Positions 34,001-42,419 of a DNA stretch of 64,000 bases are shown here, one piece after another. The position numbers were made by a program, and so were the translations under genes. The DNA lies in the NCBI RefSeq assembly GCF_014844035.1, contig NZ_CP062159.1:806001-870000 (forward strand). Reading direction: 5' to 3'. Numbering within the stretch: position 1 is the stretch's first letter; each line of letters starts with the position of its first letter. The notes beneath the pieces were generated by a model that saw nothing but the letters and a program-made list of their open reading frames with translations, was not told the origin of the DNA and ran no database searches. The stretch comes from Flavobacterium sp. MDT1-60 (GTDB lineage Bacteria > Bacteroidota > Bacteroidia > Flavobacteriales > Flavobacteriaceae).

Positions 34001-36381
34001 TGATAGTTAACCCCAGATTCTGAACCTGATAATCCAATTGTTGTTCCCGACTCAGTACTACAATAAGCCTGATCGTTTGCGCCTGTCATAGAAAAAGTTA
34101 ATGGTGCAGTACAAGAAGAGCCTACATTTATTAGTCCAATTGTTGTATCAAAAAAAGTATTATTTTTATTATTAGCCGTTGAAGTGGTACTTCCCCAAGA
34201 CCCTCCAGGTGTCGTTGCTCCGCCTAATGTAAGTGTTCCTGCAGTATGTGTTGTTACAGTACTTAAATTAGCAACTACACCTGAATTAATATTCAAATTA
34301 CCAGAAATGGTTATTGAAGCTGAAAATGTTTTCGTTCCTGAATTTGATAAGATAAGATTATTGAATGTTAATGCAACCGTTCCTAAACTTTGTGCCCCTG
34401 CATTATTAAATTCAACTGTTCCCGTATTTGCAGTAAAAGTTCCAACTGTACCAGATACATCACCACCAATCTTTAAGATACTTGAACCTCCATTTAACGT
34501 TCCTATTGTTCTCGTCCAGTTACCTGAAAAAGTATGTGTCAAACTAGTCCCTAAATTTAATGTCCCCCCATTGCCATTTATTGTTAATGCACCACCAGTT
34601 ACATTTCCATTAAATGTAGCTGTACTATTTCCTGTCTTTGACATTGTTACTGTACCTGTAGTTGTAAAGCTATCAATACTTTGAGTAGCAGTTCCCGATA
34701 TAGTAATCGCTGAGCTTCCTGCTGTAAACGTACCACTATTTGTAAAACCTCCTCGAAAAGTTACTGCATTACCATTCGTAACTACAGAAGCACCACCTGC
34801 AATAGCTAAAGTTCCATAAAAAACTTCTCCAACACCCAAACTAAGTGTTCCTGCATTCACAGATGTTGTTCCAGTATATGTATTTGAACCTGACAAAGTC
34901 CAAGTTCCTAAACCTTCTTTATTTAAGAAAGATGGAGTTGATATGATACCTGACATGATACCTGAACTCCCAGTTACCCCATCTAATGTTAATCCAAAAA
35001 CACCTGTTCCTATAGTTCCACTACAAGTTAATGTCCCTGAACTAGTTGCTGTAATAGTAATGGCTGATCCTAATGTTATGGCTCCACTATAAGAAGCATT
35101 TCCTCCTGTATTGGTTAAGGCTCCTGCTGGACTAGAAGATAATCCTGTTCCGTTTAAAGTCAAAGATTCTGCCCCTAGATTAATACCATTTAAATCTAAA
35201 ACAGCACCGGAAATGATTGTAGTAGCTCCTGCAGTTGTCCCAAGACCTGCTGTATTACCTAATTTTAATGTACCTGCACTCACTGTAGTTGTACCTGTGT
35301 ATGTATTTGAACCTGACAAAATCAAGGTTCCTACACCATTTTTAGTAAGCGTTGAACCTCCACTTATCACTCCACTTATTGTTAAATCTGTTGCAGTTGA
35401 TCCATCATCACCAACGTTAAATATTCGATTTCCTCCTAAAGCAACTGGGCACGAAATTGTTGCACCACTTGTTCCTGTGGTAATATCAGTTACAGTTACG
35501 GTACCTCCTAAAGTAAGAGTTCCACTCCCCGAAATTATTGAACCCGCAACAGCTCCACATTCTAATGCCACACTAGTAGGTGTTGTAAGTGTAAATGTTG
35601 ACATAGCTAATGTTGTATTAGCTTTAACATTTAAAGCACCATTAACTGTGGTATTCGCGATCAAGGTTTTTATTCCACTTCCAGATATAGTTAAATTATT
35701 ATATGCGTAATTACGAATATTTTGTGCTCCAGCATTATTAAAATTAACTGTACTCGTCGTTCCTGCTGTAAATGTTCCTCCTGCGCCTAAATCACCCGCT
35801 ATATTAAGAGTTCCTGAACCGGTAAATGTCAATCTAGCTTGAGCAATTGTTCCTGAAAAGGTAATATTAGTAACATTAATAGTCCCGGAACTAACAGAAA
35901 CTGTAGAAGATCTATTTGTATTTGTATTTCCAGATATCGATATGCTTCCAGCATTCAAAATTCCTGCACCCACAGCAACTGTACTAGTTATTGAACCCGT
36001 CGTCGCACTTACTGAATTCACTGTTAATGCTCCACTAATGTTTAGTACAGAATTAGAATTAAATGTTATTCCGTTATTTGCTGTAGCTGCATTTACTGTT
36101 ACACTAAGAAGTGTGGGGGTGGTAAGATCTAACGTGACAATTACCCCACTATTAATTACTACATCATCACCTGCAACTGGAAGAATTCCACCAACCCAAG
36201 TTGATGTGCTACTCCATGCACCAGAACTAGATGCAGTTCTTGTCGCCGCATTCGCAAATGAAACAACAAAAAACATCCCCAAACAAAGCATCCTTAAACC
36301 AGGAATAAAAGATCTTTCTTTAGAAGAATTAGAAAAATTTAAAAATAAAGAACGAACGAATAAAAGTAATTTTTTAATCAT
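29644..36381 (-). CDS. Giant T9SS-secreted adhesin-like protein (PATR, LamG, Ig-like repeats, T9SS type C signal)
   Basis: I choose the ATG at 36381 (MIKKLLLFVRSLFL), giving 2245 residues with a long N-region and hydrophobic core ending VSFANA; the frame is open 18 codons further up. In order there are a GAWSSTSTWVGG-type N-terminal strand domain, beta-helix-like sequence with two autotransporter-associated strand repeats (LSGSNTYTGTTTVSAGTL near 350 and a second near 490), and a LamG-like domain (about 890-1080). Then come Ig-like domains, two in near-identical 93-residue tandem copies (about 1330-1420 and 1240-1330 counted from DNA), and a C-terminal module (about 1785-2245) ending in a T9SS sorting signal (EVTVFDINGKLLYNKKKV...). 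It should be exported by the T9SS and attached to or released from the cell surface. The last 1383 nt are nearly identical to the end of the gene at 37605, in inverted orientation. Adhesion is inferred from the domains. Confidence 0.85.
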   Translation of the reverse strand: MIKKLLLFVRSLFLNFSNSSKERSFIPGLRMLCLGMFFVVSFANAATRTASSSGAWSSTSTWVGGILPVAGDDVVINSGVIVTLDLTTPTLLSVTVNAATANNGITFNSNSVLNISGALTVNSVSATTGSITSTVAVGAGILNAGSISISGNTNTNRSSTVSVSSGTINVTNITFSGTIAQARLTFTGSGTLNIAGDLGAGGTFTAGTTSTVNFNNAGAQNIRNYAYNNLTISGSGIKTLIANTTVNGALNVKANTTLAMSTFTLTTPTSVALECGAVAGSIISGSGTLTLGGTVTVTDITTGTSGATISCPVALGGNRIFNVGDDGSTATDLTISGVISGGSTLTKNGVGTLILSGSNTYTGTTTVSAGTLKLGNTAGLGTTAGATTIISGAVLDLNGINLGAESLTLNGTGLSSSPAGALTNTGGNASYSGAITLGSAITITATSSGTLTCSGTIGTGVFGLTLDGVTGSSGIMSGIISTPSFLNKEGLGTWTLSGSNTYTGTTSVNAGTLSLGVGEVFYGTLAIAGGASVVTNGNAVTFRGGFTNSGTFTAGSSAITISGTATQSIDSFTTTGTVTMSKTGNSTATFNGNVTGGALTINGNGGTLNLGTSLTHTFSGNWTRTIGTLNGGSSILKIGGDVSGTVGTFTANTGTVEFNNAGAQSLGTVALTFNNLILSNSGTKTFSASITISGNLNINSGVVANLSTVTTHTAGTLTLGGATTPGGSWGSTTSTANNKNNTFFDTTIGLINVGSSCTAPLTFSMTGANDQAYCSTESGTTIGLSGSESGVNYQLYRGTVAVGSPVAGTGLAISFGAFNTTGKYTVTASKVSTLCTATMSGGPITVYKYSSPPTITGTASNVACPTDATGTISITNASNPASLAFVRAGTDATTQGVDLSQRLLSNRAKFTVEGWIKFDNLNYVTRMSIFGQNNAIEVAFEQDNLRCYTAGGGQVDMPKSEITPGLWYHIAVTGDGTVGGLKIYLNGVLKSSAGSLTSNYGSDTNYSTKIGYAVMDAAGNGLTGEIFKVGFWSEALLPADVAKLAAGFVDYDASFSTLIAGYSFNDGPSATSLTGVGSSAPVGTFVNLTTAAWTDPYVYSWSSAPAGYTSTGKNLTGLLPRTYNVTTSLRNCTSSASFTVNATNTAPSITTQPSPTSTCVANNASFTIVGSGTGVNYQWEVSTGGVFTGLTNTGVYSNVTTATMNITGATSGMNNYQYRCIVGGTCTPSVTSNPVVLTVNTPSVAPTSISGITTICNGSSTTLTAVGGTLGTGATYQWGTGSVVGTSPISGATSISYATGALSSNATYWVRIENTASPCTATTGGISQVVTVNTPSVAPTSISGTTTICNGSSTTLTAVGGTLGTGATYQWGTGSVVGTSPISGATSISYATGALSSNATYWVRIENTASPCAATTGGISQLVTVNQESADPTSASASLTTICNGGSTTLTLNGGGGGTGETIKWYTASCGGTLAGTGNNLSVSPITTTTYYGRYENGAPCNYNSVCSSVTITVNALPTAIAGGSQAICSNATATVSGATSSNGTILWTENGAGSITSGATTLTPVYTAAPGDAGNTVTLTMTVSNSPCTNATATYSVIVNALPTTPTATVTIQPTCSVNTGTIVVTAPTGAGITYSIDGTNYFASGTFSNVAVGSHTVSVKNSSDCVATMASPLSVSPPVTKTWLGGQGSGSQLTDWSYGPNWNPAGIPTSADCVIIPTTPNNPIISGTNLEFYANTLSVIANGSLVVQSGNTLKVTDAITVAPTGTLTFQDSSTLLQESTDNTINTGSIEYVRTTLPIRQADYVYWSTPVKGQTLAAVSPLTESNKYFRFDGTGWVATPKTNVMIVGKGYIIRGPEGTSNTVRAPYTATFRGTPNNGTVTSETYDSGKNYLIGNPYPSAIDADKFLSDLNNKGVLQGTLYFWTHNTPVTLGGYYRYNADDYASYNLSGGTKTMKAAKTANDAPGNINSAPQGYIAAGQSFMAGFSFPGQIQFTNSMRIGADKNAQFFKPGKTSKTTGIEKNRVWLNLTNEEGAFKQMLVGYIEGASNDYDRGYDGLSFDGNKYIDFYSIGGTRKFVIQGRALPFTDTDTVPLGYKTTIAGDFTISIDQADGIFTTQSIYLEDKITGKIQDLRAANYTFTTAIGNFADRFVLRYTNKTLGTGDFENVENGLLVSVKDKTIKVISAKENIKEVTVFDINGKLLYNKKKVGSTELQIANLQSVNQVLLVKVTLENDYAVTKKIVFQ
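32121..32662 (-). repeat. Tandem duplication of a 279-bp Ig-like domain unit
   Basis: Two head-to-tail copies, 32121-32399 and 32400-32662, have a period of 279 nt (93 codons) and only a few base differences, encoding TTICNGSSTTLTAVGG...YWVRIENTASP twice. The near-identity points to a recent in-frame duplication or ongoing homogenisation. Confidence 0.9.
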
Positions 36382-36669
36382 ATTGGCGTGGTATTTAGAT
36401 TTGGGGTTGGGCGTTAAAAAGAAATAAAAAAGCAAAGTACTTTTAATACAATACTTTAAATTTGGCTTTTTAAATGGAAAATTTTTGAGCTAAAATCTTG
36501 TTTTCAAACAACATATAATTCTTAATTTTCTCGTGCAAAAATATTATAATTCTCCACACACACAACATTTTAGCATTTTTTTTTCTGAGAAAAACGAAAA
36601 ATATTGGTAAAATTTTAACAACAAAATGACTATTTTTAGCAATAATAGTTAAAAAGCAGGAAAAAACAC

Positions 36670-37140
36670 ATGAATTCAATTTTTACAATAAAAGAAGCCT
36701 TACTGAAATTAGAACACTTTTGTGCGTATCAGGAACGTTGTCATGCCGAAGTAGTTTCGAAATTATACAGCCTCAAAATGACCCCGGATGAAACCGATTA
36801 TATTGTGGTTCAGCTAATTGAAAATAATTTTCTAAATGAAACTCGTTTTGCCTGCAGCTTCGCAAGAGGCAAACATCGAATAAAACAGTGGGGTAAAATC
36901 AGGATTACAAACGAACTCAAGGCCAGGCAAATTTCTTCCACAAATATTTCACTCGCATTAAAAGAAATTTCACCAGAAGAGTACGAATCTACTTTCGAAA
37001 ATCTTTCTGAAAGATGTTGGAACAATATTCCCGAAAAGAATCTCCTAAAAAAAAGAAAAAAGTTCTGCGACTATCTTTTACGTCGTGGTTATGAAAGTAA
37101 TTTTGTTTATGATAAAGTAAAAGAAATGGAAGGAAAATAA
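36670..37140 (+). CDS. recX: Regulatory protein RecX
   Basis: The 156-residue all-helical protein matches RecX in length and sequence (ALLKLEHFCAYQERCHAEV, DYIVVQLIENNFLNETRFACSFARGKHRIKQWGKIRI, LLRRGYESNFVYDKV). RecX binds RecA filaments and limits their activity. It stands alone, between the two giant secreted-protein genes and inside the segment flanked by the 1383-bp inverted repeat; recA is not in the window. No overlap with neighbours. The start fits MNSIFTIKEALLKLE. Confidence 0.9.
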   Translation: MNSIFTIKEALLKLEHFCAYQERCHAEVVSKLYSLKMTPDETDYIVVQLIENNFLNETRFACSFARGKHRIKQWGKIRITNELKARQISSTNISLALKEISPEEYESTFENLSERCWNNIPEKNLLKKRKKFCDYLLRRGYESNFVYDKVKEMEGK

Positions 37141-37604
37141 CTTCTGTTTTTATTAAAAGCTTCTAAAAAATTTCTCTAAAAAATCCAGATTCATCAGAAA
37201 ATACTTTCCTATACAAATGTCACTATCTTGCGAATTATTCACTCTGCCTCGCTTTTTTTAGTCTAAAATTGTAAAAACCAAGCGATTTTACTCAATACAT
37301 TGCGATTTTTCTTATATTTAAATTAACTGATTTATAAGAAATTCCACAGAATCATACTTTTTGATATACACTTCAACGATTATTTCAATCACTTCATCGA
37401 TTAATTGATTATTACGAAACCATCATTATATCAAACTCGTAGATGTGTATATATTTGCGAAGTTAAATCCTATGCCAACATAACATCCTGATTGAAACCG
37501 TTTAACATGACTAGATGGCTTCTTTCAATTGTTTCTTTTTTAATTATTTTATAGCATACGATCGTTAAACAAAACAAAATAAAAAAACATCTTTTTTAAA
37601 TTAA
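37141..37604 (+). other. AT-rich intergenic region before the second giant gene
   Basis: These 464 nt contain no supported gene. A TATATTTG -7-like element lies at 37450-37457, about 150 nt before the start codon at 37605, suggesting a long leader. No riboswitch or tRNA pattern was seen. Confidence 0.5.
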
Positions 37605-40600
37605 ATGCCACGATTTAATATGGTTCGAAAATTACTTTTACCTTTTTTATTTTTTACAATTTCATTTTTTTCTTTCGCACAAACCTTTACAGATTCTACA
37701 CCAGCCGGAACAAAAACCTGGACAGTACCTAACGGAGTTACAAGTATAACTCTGGAAATATGGGGTGCAGGTGGTGCTGGAGGTGGTTCTTTAATTAATA
37801 AGGAAGGTGGTGCTGGCGGTGGCGGTGGTGCATATGTTCTAAGAACAATTACGGTTACTCCCGGTGATATCATAACTTATTCAGTTGGAACTGGTGCTAT
37901 AGGAACCTCGAATGCGGGCACAACAGGAGGAAACACAACATTAACGACTGTTTCAGGCACCAATTTAAATGCAAACGGAGGTTCAGGTGGTAACACGGCT
38001 GTTCATAATGCTTCTGTTTCTGCCGGAAGTGGTGGAAGTGCAAGTGGAGGAACAACCAATACGAATGGTTCAAATGGCTCAAATAACTCAACTTCAACCG
38101 GGAACGGTGGGAAAGGCGGTAATGGCGGCAACGGAGGAGCTGGAGGAACCGGAGCAGATGGAAATAATGGCGGAAACGGAGTTGAAGGCGCAAATCCAGG
38201 TGGCGGTGGCGGTGGCGGCGTCCTAAAAGGATCAAGTTTCGGTATTGGAGGAAATGGGGGAAATGGGCAAGTAAGAATTAGTTATTGTACAGCAGGTATA
38301 CTATCCGGAAATCAATATTTATGTACTTATAGTCCTGCATCGACAACTTTTACATCTACTGTTTCAGGAGGAACGTGGTCTACAAACAATAGCGCTATAG
38401 CCGCAATCAATTCTTCAACTGGCGTAATCACTACTCCTGCAGGTGCAAACGGCACAGCAACAATAACATATACAGTTCCTGCCACAGGAAGTTGTCCTAT
38501 TCAAACGGCTACAAGAACACTATATGCTACAAATACACAGCCAACAACTCCGAACACGCCATCAGGATCTTCATCGGTGTGTCAGGGAACTACAGCGATT
38601 TATACAGTCAATTCTATACCAAATGTAACTTATAACTGGGTATATACAGGAACTGGCGCTACTATAACCCCGGCAGCAAATGGTCTTTCTGCTACGGTTT
38701 CGTTCAGTTCAACAGCCGGTAATTTCGGAAGAGTTGAAGTTTCAACTACGAACGGCTGTGGTACAAGTGGAGCATCAGGTTTAAATGTTTTTGTTTCTCA
38801 GTTAAGCAATGGAGGAACTATTACAGCTGATAAATCTACTGGTTGTGCCGGTGATACTTACATAACTCGCTTACAGCTTTCAGGCTATATTGGATTGCCT
38901 ATTAGATGGGAATCGTCAACAGATAATTTTGTTAGTAATATTGTTTCAATAAACAATACAAATAATGGAATGAACATTGAAAATTTAACGCAAACTACTT
39001 CATACAGGGCAGTTGTGCAAAATTCACCTTGTACTGCAGCAGCATATTCAAATATTTTTAAAATAACAATTGGTTCGACCGCACCTTATACTGTTAGTAC
39101 TGCATCATCAAGTCCTAATGTTTGCATACACAGCGCGATTACACCAGTTACTCACACTACAACAGTAGCTACCGGAATTGAGAATAATGGTGTATCAGGA
39201 GCGAATGGTTTACCGCCGGGAGTTTCAGCCACCTGGTCATCTGACGTAATAACTATTAGCGGAACGCCGACATCTGCTGTTGGAAGCCCATTTAACTATA
39301 GTATTCGTTTGACTGGATGCAGTTCAACTAATGCATATGCAACAGGAACAATTACGGTTAGAACAAATACAGTTACTGCATCATCAAATCCCATTATATG
39401 TCTTGGTGCAGGAATTACTATAACACACACAACAACCGGAGTCACAGGCATTGGAACCATAACCGGATTACCTGCAGGAGTTATTGCGAATTGGAATGCA
39501 GATACAATAACTATTAGTGGTACACCAACCGCAACTGGTTCTTTTCCATATACAATTCAATTAACCGGCGGATGTGGAGCAATAAATGCCACAGGAACAA
39601 TTAAAGTAAATCCTACTTTAGTACCAAGCGTAACCATTACTCACGACCAGCCAAGTTTAACAATTTGCCAGGGCACACATGTTCGATTTACTGCACATCC
39701 AATTAATGGAGGAACTACTCCGATCTATAAATGGTATAATGGGTCAACGTTGCTTACAGAGACCTCAAATTCTTATTTAGCCTATAATGTTGTAAGTACA
39801 GATGCTATTAGAGTCGAAATGATATCTAACGCAACTCCATGTTTATCAACAACTGCGGCAGTACCGTCTAATACAATATCTTTCTCTGTAATTACAACAG
39901 ATCGTGGAAGAACTCAAGGTGGAGGACAAATCTGTAAGGGAACTGTAACACCAAAATTTAAATTGGTTAATTTTGATAATCCTGGCCAGGGCTCCCCATA
40001 TTCTTATTCTCAAAAAGTTCTAAGATGGGAATATAGCACCGATGGTAACGTTACATGGAGTCCTATCCAGGGAACGCAAGGTTTGATAGAATATCAGCCA
40101 ACAGCGACTGATCCTTTATATATTTTAACAGTTAACACTACTTTTAGAGCTGTTACACAAACTTCTGGATGCACAACAGAATACTACGCTATTGAAACAG
40201 GAGTTGAACTTAAACCAGTACCAACAGTTACATTTACTTCGCAAGCCGGAACAGATTCCTGTATTGGAACTGATGTAACATACACAACGCAGCCCAATCA
40301 AACAAATTATGCCTGGACAGTAACAGGAGCTTTAGGTACAGATTATAATATCGCCGGCGGAAGTTTATCAAACACAAGTAATACAGTAACTATAAAATGG
40401 TTAACTTCAGGAAATAAAACAGTAACGGTAAACTATAGTAACGGTAATCCTAACAATTGTTCAGCGATTACACCAACATCTTCTACAACTTATGTAAACC
40501 CTGCACCAATTGCTCCAATAATAGTTTCAAAAGTATTGCCAACTTGTACTGTACCAACAGGAAGTGTCAATTTAAGTGGTTTACCAGCTACCGGAATTGT

Positions 40601-42380
40601 GCGTTATTTGGCAAAAAATTCAACAACTGCAACTTATACGATCACAGGAACGACTATGACAATTTCAGGATTAGCTCCTGGAAAATACAAATTTGCGACA
40701 GATAACCCATGTGGCACAATATATTCAGATGAAATAGACATTTCAGGTAACACCTGGGATGGTACATCATGGTCAGCTGGAAACGCAGATCCTACTTTGA
40801 ATGACGTATTAATATTTGCCGCAGATTACAATGTAAATAAAGATGTTAATGGATGCTCCTGCACAGTAACCAACAATGCAAAAGTTACTATAAAAAAGGG
40901 CAAAACAATGACCATTACCAATTTTGTTAATATAGATTCGGGTTCATTAACTTTTGAGGATACTGCCAGTTTATTACAAACGAACACAGACCCAAACATC
41001 AATACAGGAAGTATTGAGTATGTACGTACTACTCTTCCAATCCGTCAGGCGGATTATGTATATTGGTCAACGCCTGTTAAAGGACAGACTTTGGCAGCTG
41101 TTTCACCTTTAACGGAAAGCAATAAATATTTTAGATTTGATGGAACAGGCTGGGTCGCAACTCCTAAAACCAATGTGATGATTGTTGGTAAAGGATATAT
41201 CATCCGTGGTCCCGAAGGAACATCAAATACAGTAAGAGCTCCATATACGGCTACTTTTAGAGGAACGCCAAACAACGGAACCGTTACGAGTGAAACCTAT
41301 GATTCAGGAAAAAATTATTTGATTGGAAACCCTTATCCGTCTGCTATTGATGCCGATAAATTCCTTTCCGATCTTAACAATAAGGGGTTATTGCAGGGGA
41401 CATTGTATTTCTGGACACACAATACACCGGTAACACTTGGAGGTTATTACAGATATAATGCCGATGATTATGCAAGTTACAATTTGAGTGGAGGTACCAA
41501 AACAATGAAAGAAGCAAAAACTGCAAATAATGCACCGGGAAATATCAACAGCGCACCGCAGGGCTATATAGCAGCTGGACAATCCTTTATGGCTGGATTT
41601 AGTTTTCCGGGACAAATTCAATTTACCAATTCAATGCGTATTGGTGCTGATAAAAACGCTCAGTTTTTCAAACCGGGCAAAACTTCAAAAACTACAGGTA
41701 TAGAAAAAAATCGTGTGTGGTTAAACTTGACCAATGAGGAAGGAGCCTTCAAACAAATGCTTGTAGGGTATATAGAAGGGGCAAGCAACGATTACGACAG
41801 AGGATATGATGGTCTTTCATTTGACGGAAACAAATACATCGACTTTTACAGTATTGGAGGGACAAGAAAATTTGTAATCCAGGGTCGTGCACTGCCTTTT
41901 ACCGATACGGATATAGTTCCGTTAGGATATAAGACTACCATTGCCGGAGACTTTACAATCTCTATTGATCAGGCGGATGGTATATTTACCACTCAGTCCA
42001 TTTATCTGGAAGACAAAACAACAGGCAAGATTCAGGATCTGCGTGCTGCAAACTATACCTTTACAACGGCAATCGGAACTTTCGCAGACCGTTTTGTACT
42101 TCGTTATACCAACAAAACACTTGGCACTGGTGATTTCGAAAATGTCGAAAATGGGCTACTGGTTGCTGTAAAAGATAAAACAATCAAAGTTACTTCAGCA
42201 AAAGAAACTATTAAGGAAGTTGCCATTTTTGATATCAACGGAAAATTACTTTATAACAAAAAGAAAGTTGGATCTACTGAATTACAGATAGCAAATCTAC
42301 AATCAGCCAATCAGGTTTTATTGGTAAAAGTGACTTTGGAAAATGATTATGCTGTAACGAAGAAAATTATATTTCAATAA
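37605..42380 (+). CDS. Large T9SS-secreted protein, glycine-rich and Ig-like, T9SS type C signal
   Basis: This 1591-residue protein starts MPRFNMVRKLLLPFLFF; an ATG five codons later (37620) gives an equally good signal peptide ending SFFSFAQ. Residues about 25-45 (GTKTWTVPNGVTSITLEIWG) open a glycine-rich domain (to about 215) like the one in the gene at 52053. Several Ig-like/putative-Ig segments follow (GLPPGVSATWSSDVITISGTP and a second GLPAGVIANWNADTITISGTP). The C-terminal module (about 1132-1591) is near-identical to that of the 29644-36381 protein and ends in a T9SS sorting signal. It is likely exported to the surface by the T9SS. Its terminator has been split by an IS element. Confidence 0.85.
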   Translation: MPRFNMVRKLLLPFLFFTISFFSFAQTFTDSTPAGTKTWTVPNGVTSITLEIWGAGGAGGGSLINKEGGAGGGGGAYVLRTITVTPGDIITYSVGTGAIGTSNAGTTGGNTTLTTVSGTNLNANGGSGGNTAVHNASVSAGSGGSASGGTTNTNGSNGSNNSTSTGNGGKGGNGGNGGAGGTGADGNNGGNGVEGANPGGGGGGGVLKGSSFGIGGNGGNGQVRISYCTAGILSGNQYLCTYSPASTTFTSTVSGGTWSTNNSAIAAINSSTGVITTPAGANGTATITYTVPATGSCPIQTATRTLYATNTQPTTPNTPSGSSSVCQGTTAIYTVNSIPNVTYNWVYTGTGATITPAANGLSATVSFSSTAGNFGRVEVSTTNGCGTSGASGLNVFVSQLSNGGTITADKSTGCAGDTYITRLQLSGYIGLPIRWESSTDNFVSNIVSINNTNNGMNIENLTQTTSYRAVVQNSPCTAAAYSNIFKITIGSTAPYTVSTASSSPNVCIHSAITPVTHTTTVATGIENNGVSGANGLPPGVSATWSSDVITISGTPTSAVGSPFNYSIRLTGCSSTNAYATGTITVRTNTVTASSNPIICLGAGITITHTTTGVTGIGTITGLPAGVIANWNADTITISGTPTATGSFPYTIQLTGGCGAINATGTIKVNPTLVPSVTITHDQPSLTICQGTHVRFTAHPINGGTTPIYKWYNGSTLLTETSNSYLAYNVVSTDAIRVEMISNATPCLSTTAAVPSNTISFSVITTDRGRTQGGGQICKGTVTPKFKLVNFDNPGQGSPYSYSQKVLRWEYSTDGNVTWSPIQGTQGLIEYQPTATDPLYILTVNTTFRAVTQTSGCTTEYYAIETGVELKPVPTVTFTSQAGTDSCIGTDVTYTTQPNQTNYAWTVTGALGTDYNIAGGSLSNTSNTVTIKWLTSGNKTVTVNYSNGNPNNCSAITPTSSTTYVNPAPIAPIIVSKVLPTCTVPTGSVNLSGLPATGIVRYLAKNSTTATYTITGTTMTISGLAPGKYKFATDNPCGTIYSDEIDISGNTWDGTSWSAGNADPTLNDVLIFAADYNVNKDVNGCSCTVTNNAKVTIKKGKTMTITNFVNIDSGSLTFEDTASLLQTNTDPNINTGSIEYVRTTLPIRQADYVYWSTPVKGQTLAAVSPLTESNKYFRFDGTGWVATPKTNVMIVGKGYIIRGPEGTSNTVRAPYTATFRGTPNNGTVTSETYDSGKNYLIGNPYPSAIDADKFLSDLNNKGLLQGTLYFWTHNTPVTLGGYYRYNADDYASYNLSGGTKTMKEAKTANNAPGNINSAPQGYIAAGQSFMAGFSFPGQIQFTNSMRIGADKNAQFFKPGKTSKTTGIEKNRVWLNLTNEEGAFKQMLVGYIEGASNDYDRGYDGLSFDGNKYIDFYSIGGTRKFVIQGRALPFTDTDIVPLGYKTTIAGDFTISIDQADGIFTTQSIYLEDKTTGKIQDLRAANYTFTTAIGTFADRFVLRYTNKTLGTGDFENVENGLLVAVKDKTIKVTSAKETIKEVAIFDINGKLLYNKKKVGSTELQIANLQSANQVLLVKVTLENDYAVTKKIIFQ
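40998..42380 (+). repeat. Right arm of 1383-bp inverted repeat
   Basis: This stretch is the same length as 29644-31026 and nearly identical on the opposite strand. The encoded 460-residue ends differ at about a dozen positions (for example GLLQG against GVLQG, DTDI against DTDT). The two arms are separated by about 10 kb. Confidence 0.9.
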
Positions 42381-42400
42381 ATAAAAATGTTTACAATACC

Positions 42401-42419
42401 AAAAAGAGACGCATAAGGC
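42401..42419 (+). terminator. Split intrinsic terminator, left half
   Basis: AAAAAGAGACGC (42401-42412) is the 5' arm of a 12-bp terminator stem; its 3' arm GCGTCTCTTTTT now lies at 43865-43876, beyond the IS. Joining the flanks and removing one target copy restores a perfect hairpin with loop ATAAG and a T-run, so the terminator of the upstream gene is interrupted. Confidence 0.85.
42410..42419 (+). repeat. Target-site duplication, left copy
   Basis: CGCATAAGGC is repeated exactly at 43857-43866, directly outside both ends of the IS. A 10-bp duplication is normal for the IS4 family. Confidence 0.9.

Noticed and set aside
34184..36427. Three long plus-strand ORFs (34184-34684, 35111-35710, 35942-36427) opposite the giant gene
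   Set aside because: They are Pro/Val-rich translations antisense to a low-complexity Thr/Gly/Ser-rich repeat protein. They have no family-like motifs, and the sense frame carries clear domains.
41054..41275. 73-residue minus-strand ORF also present at 30749-30970
   Set aside because: It is the antisense of the conserved C-terminal module, duplicated only because the module is duplicated.
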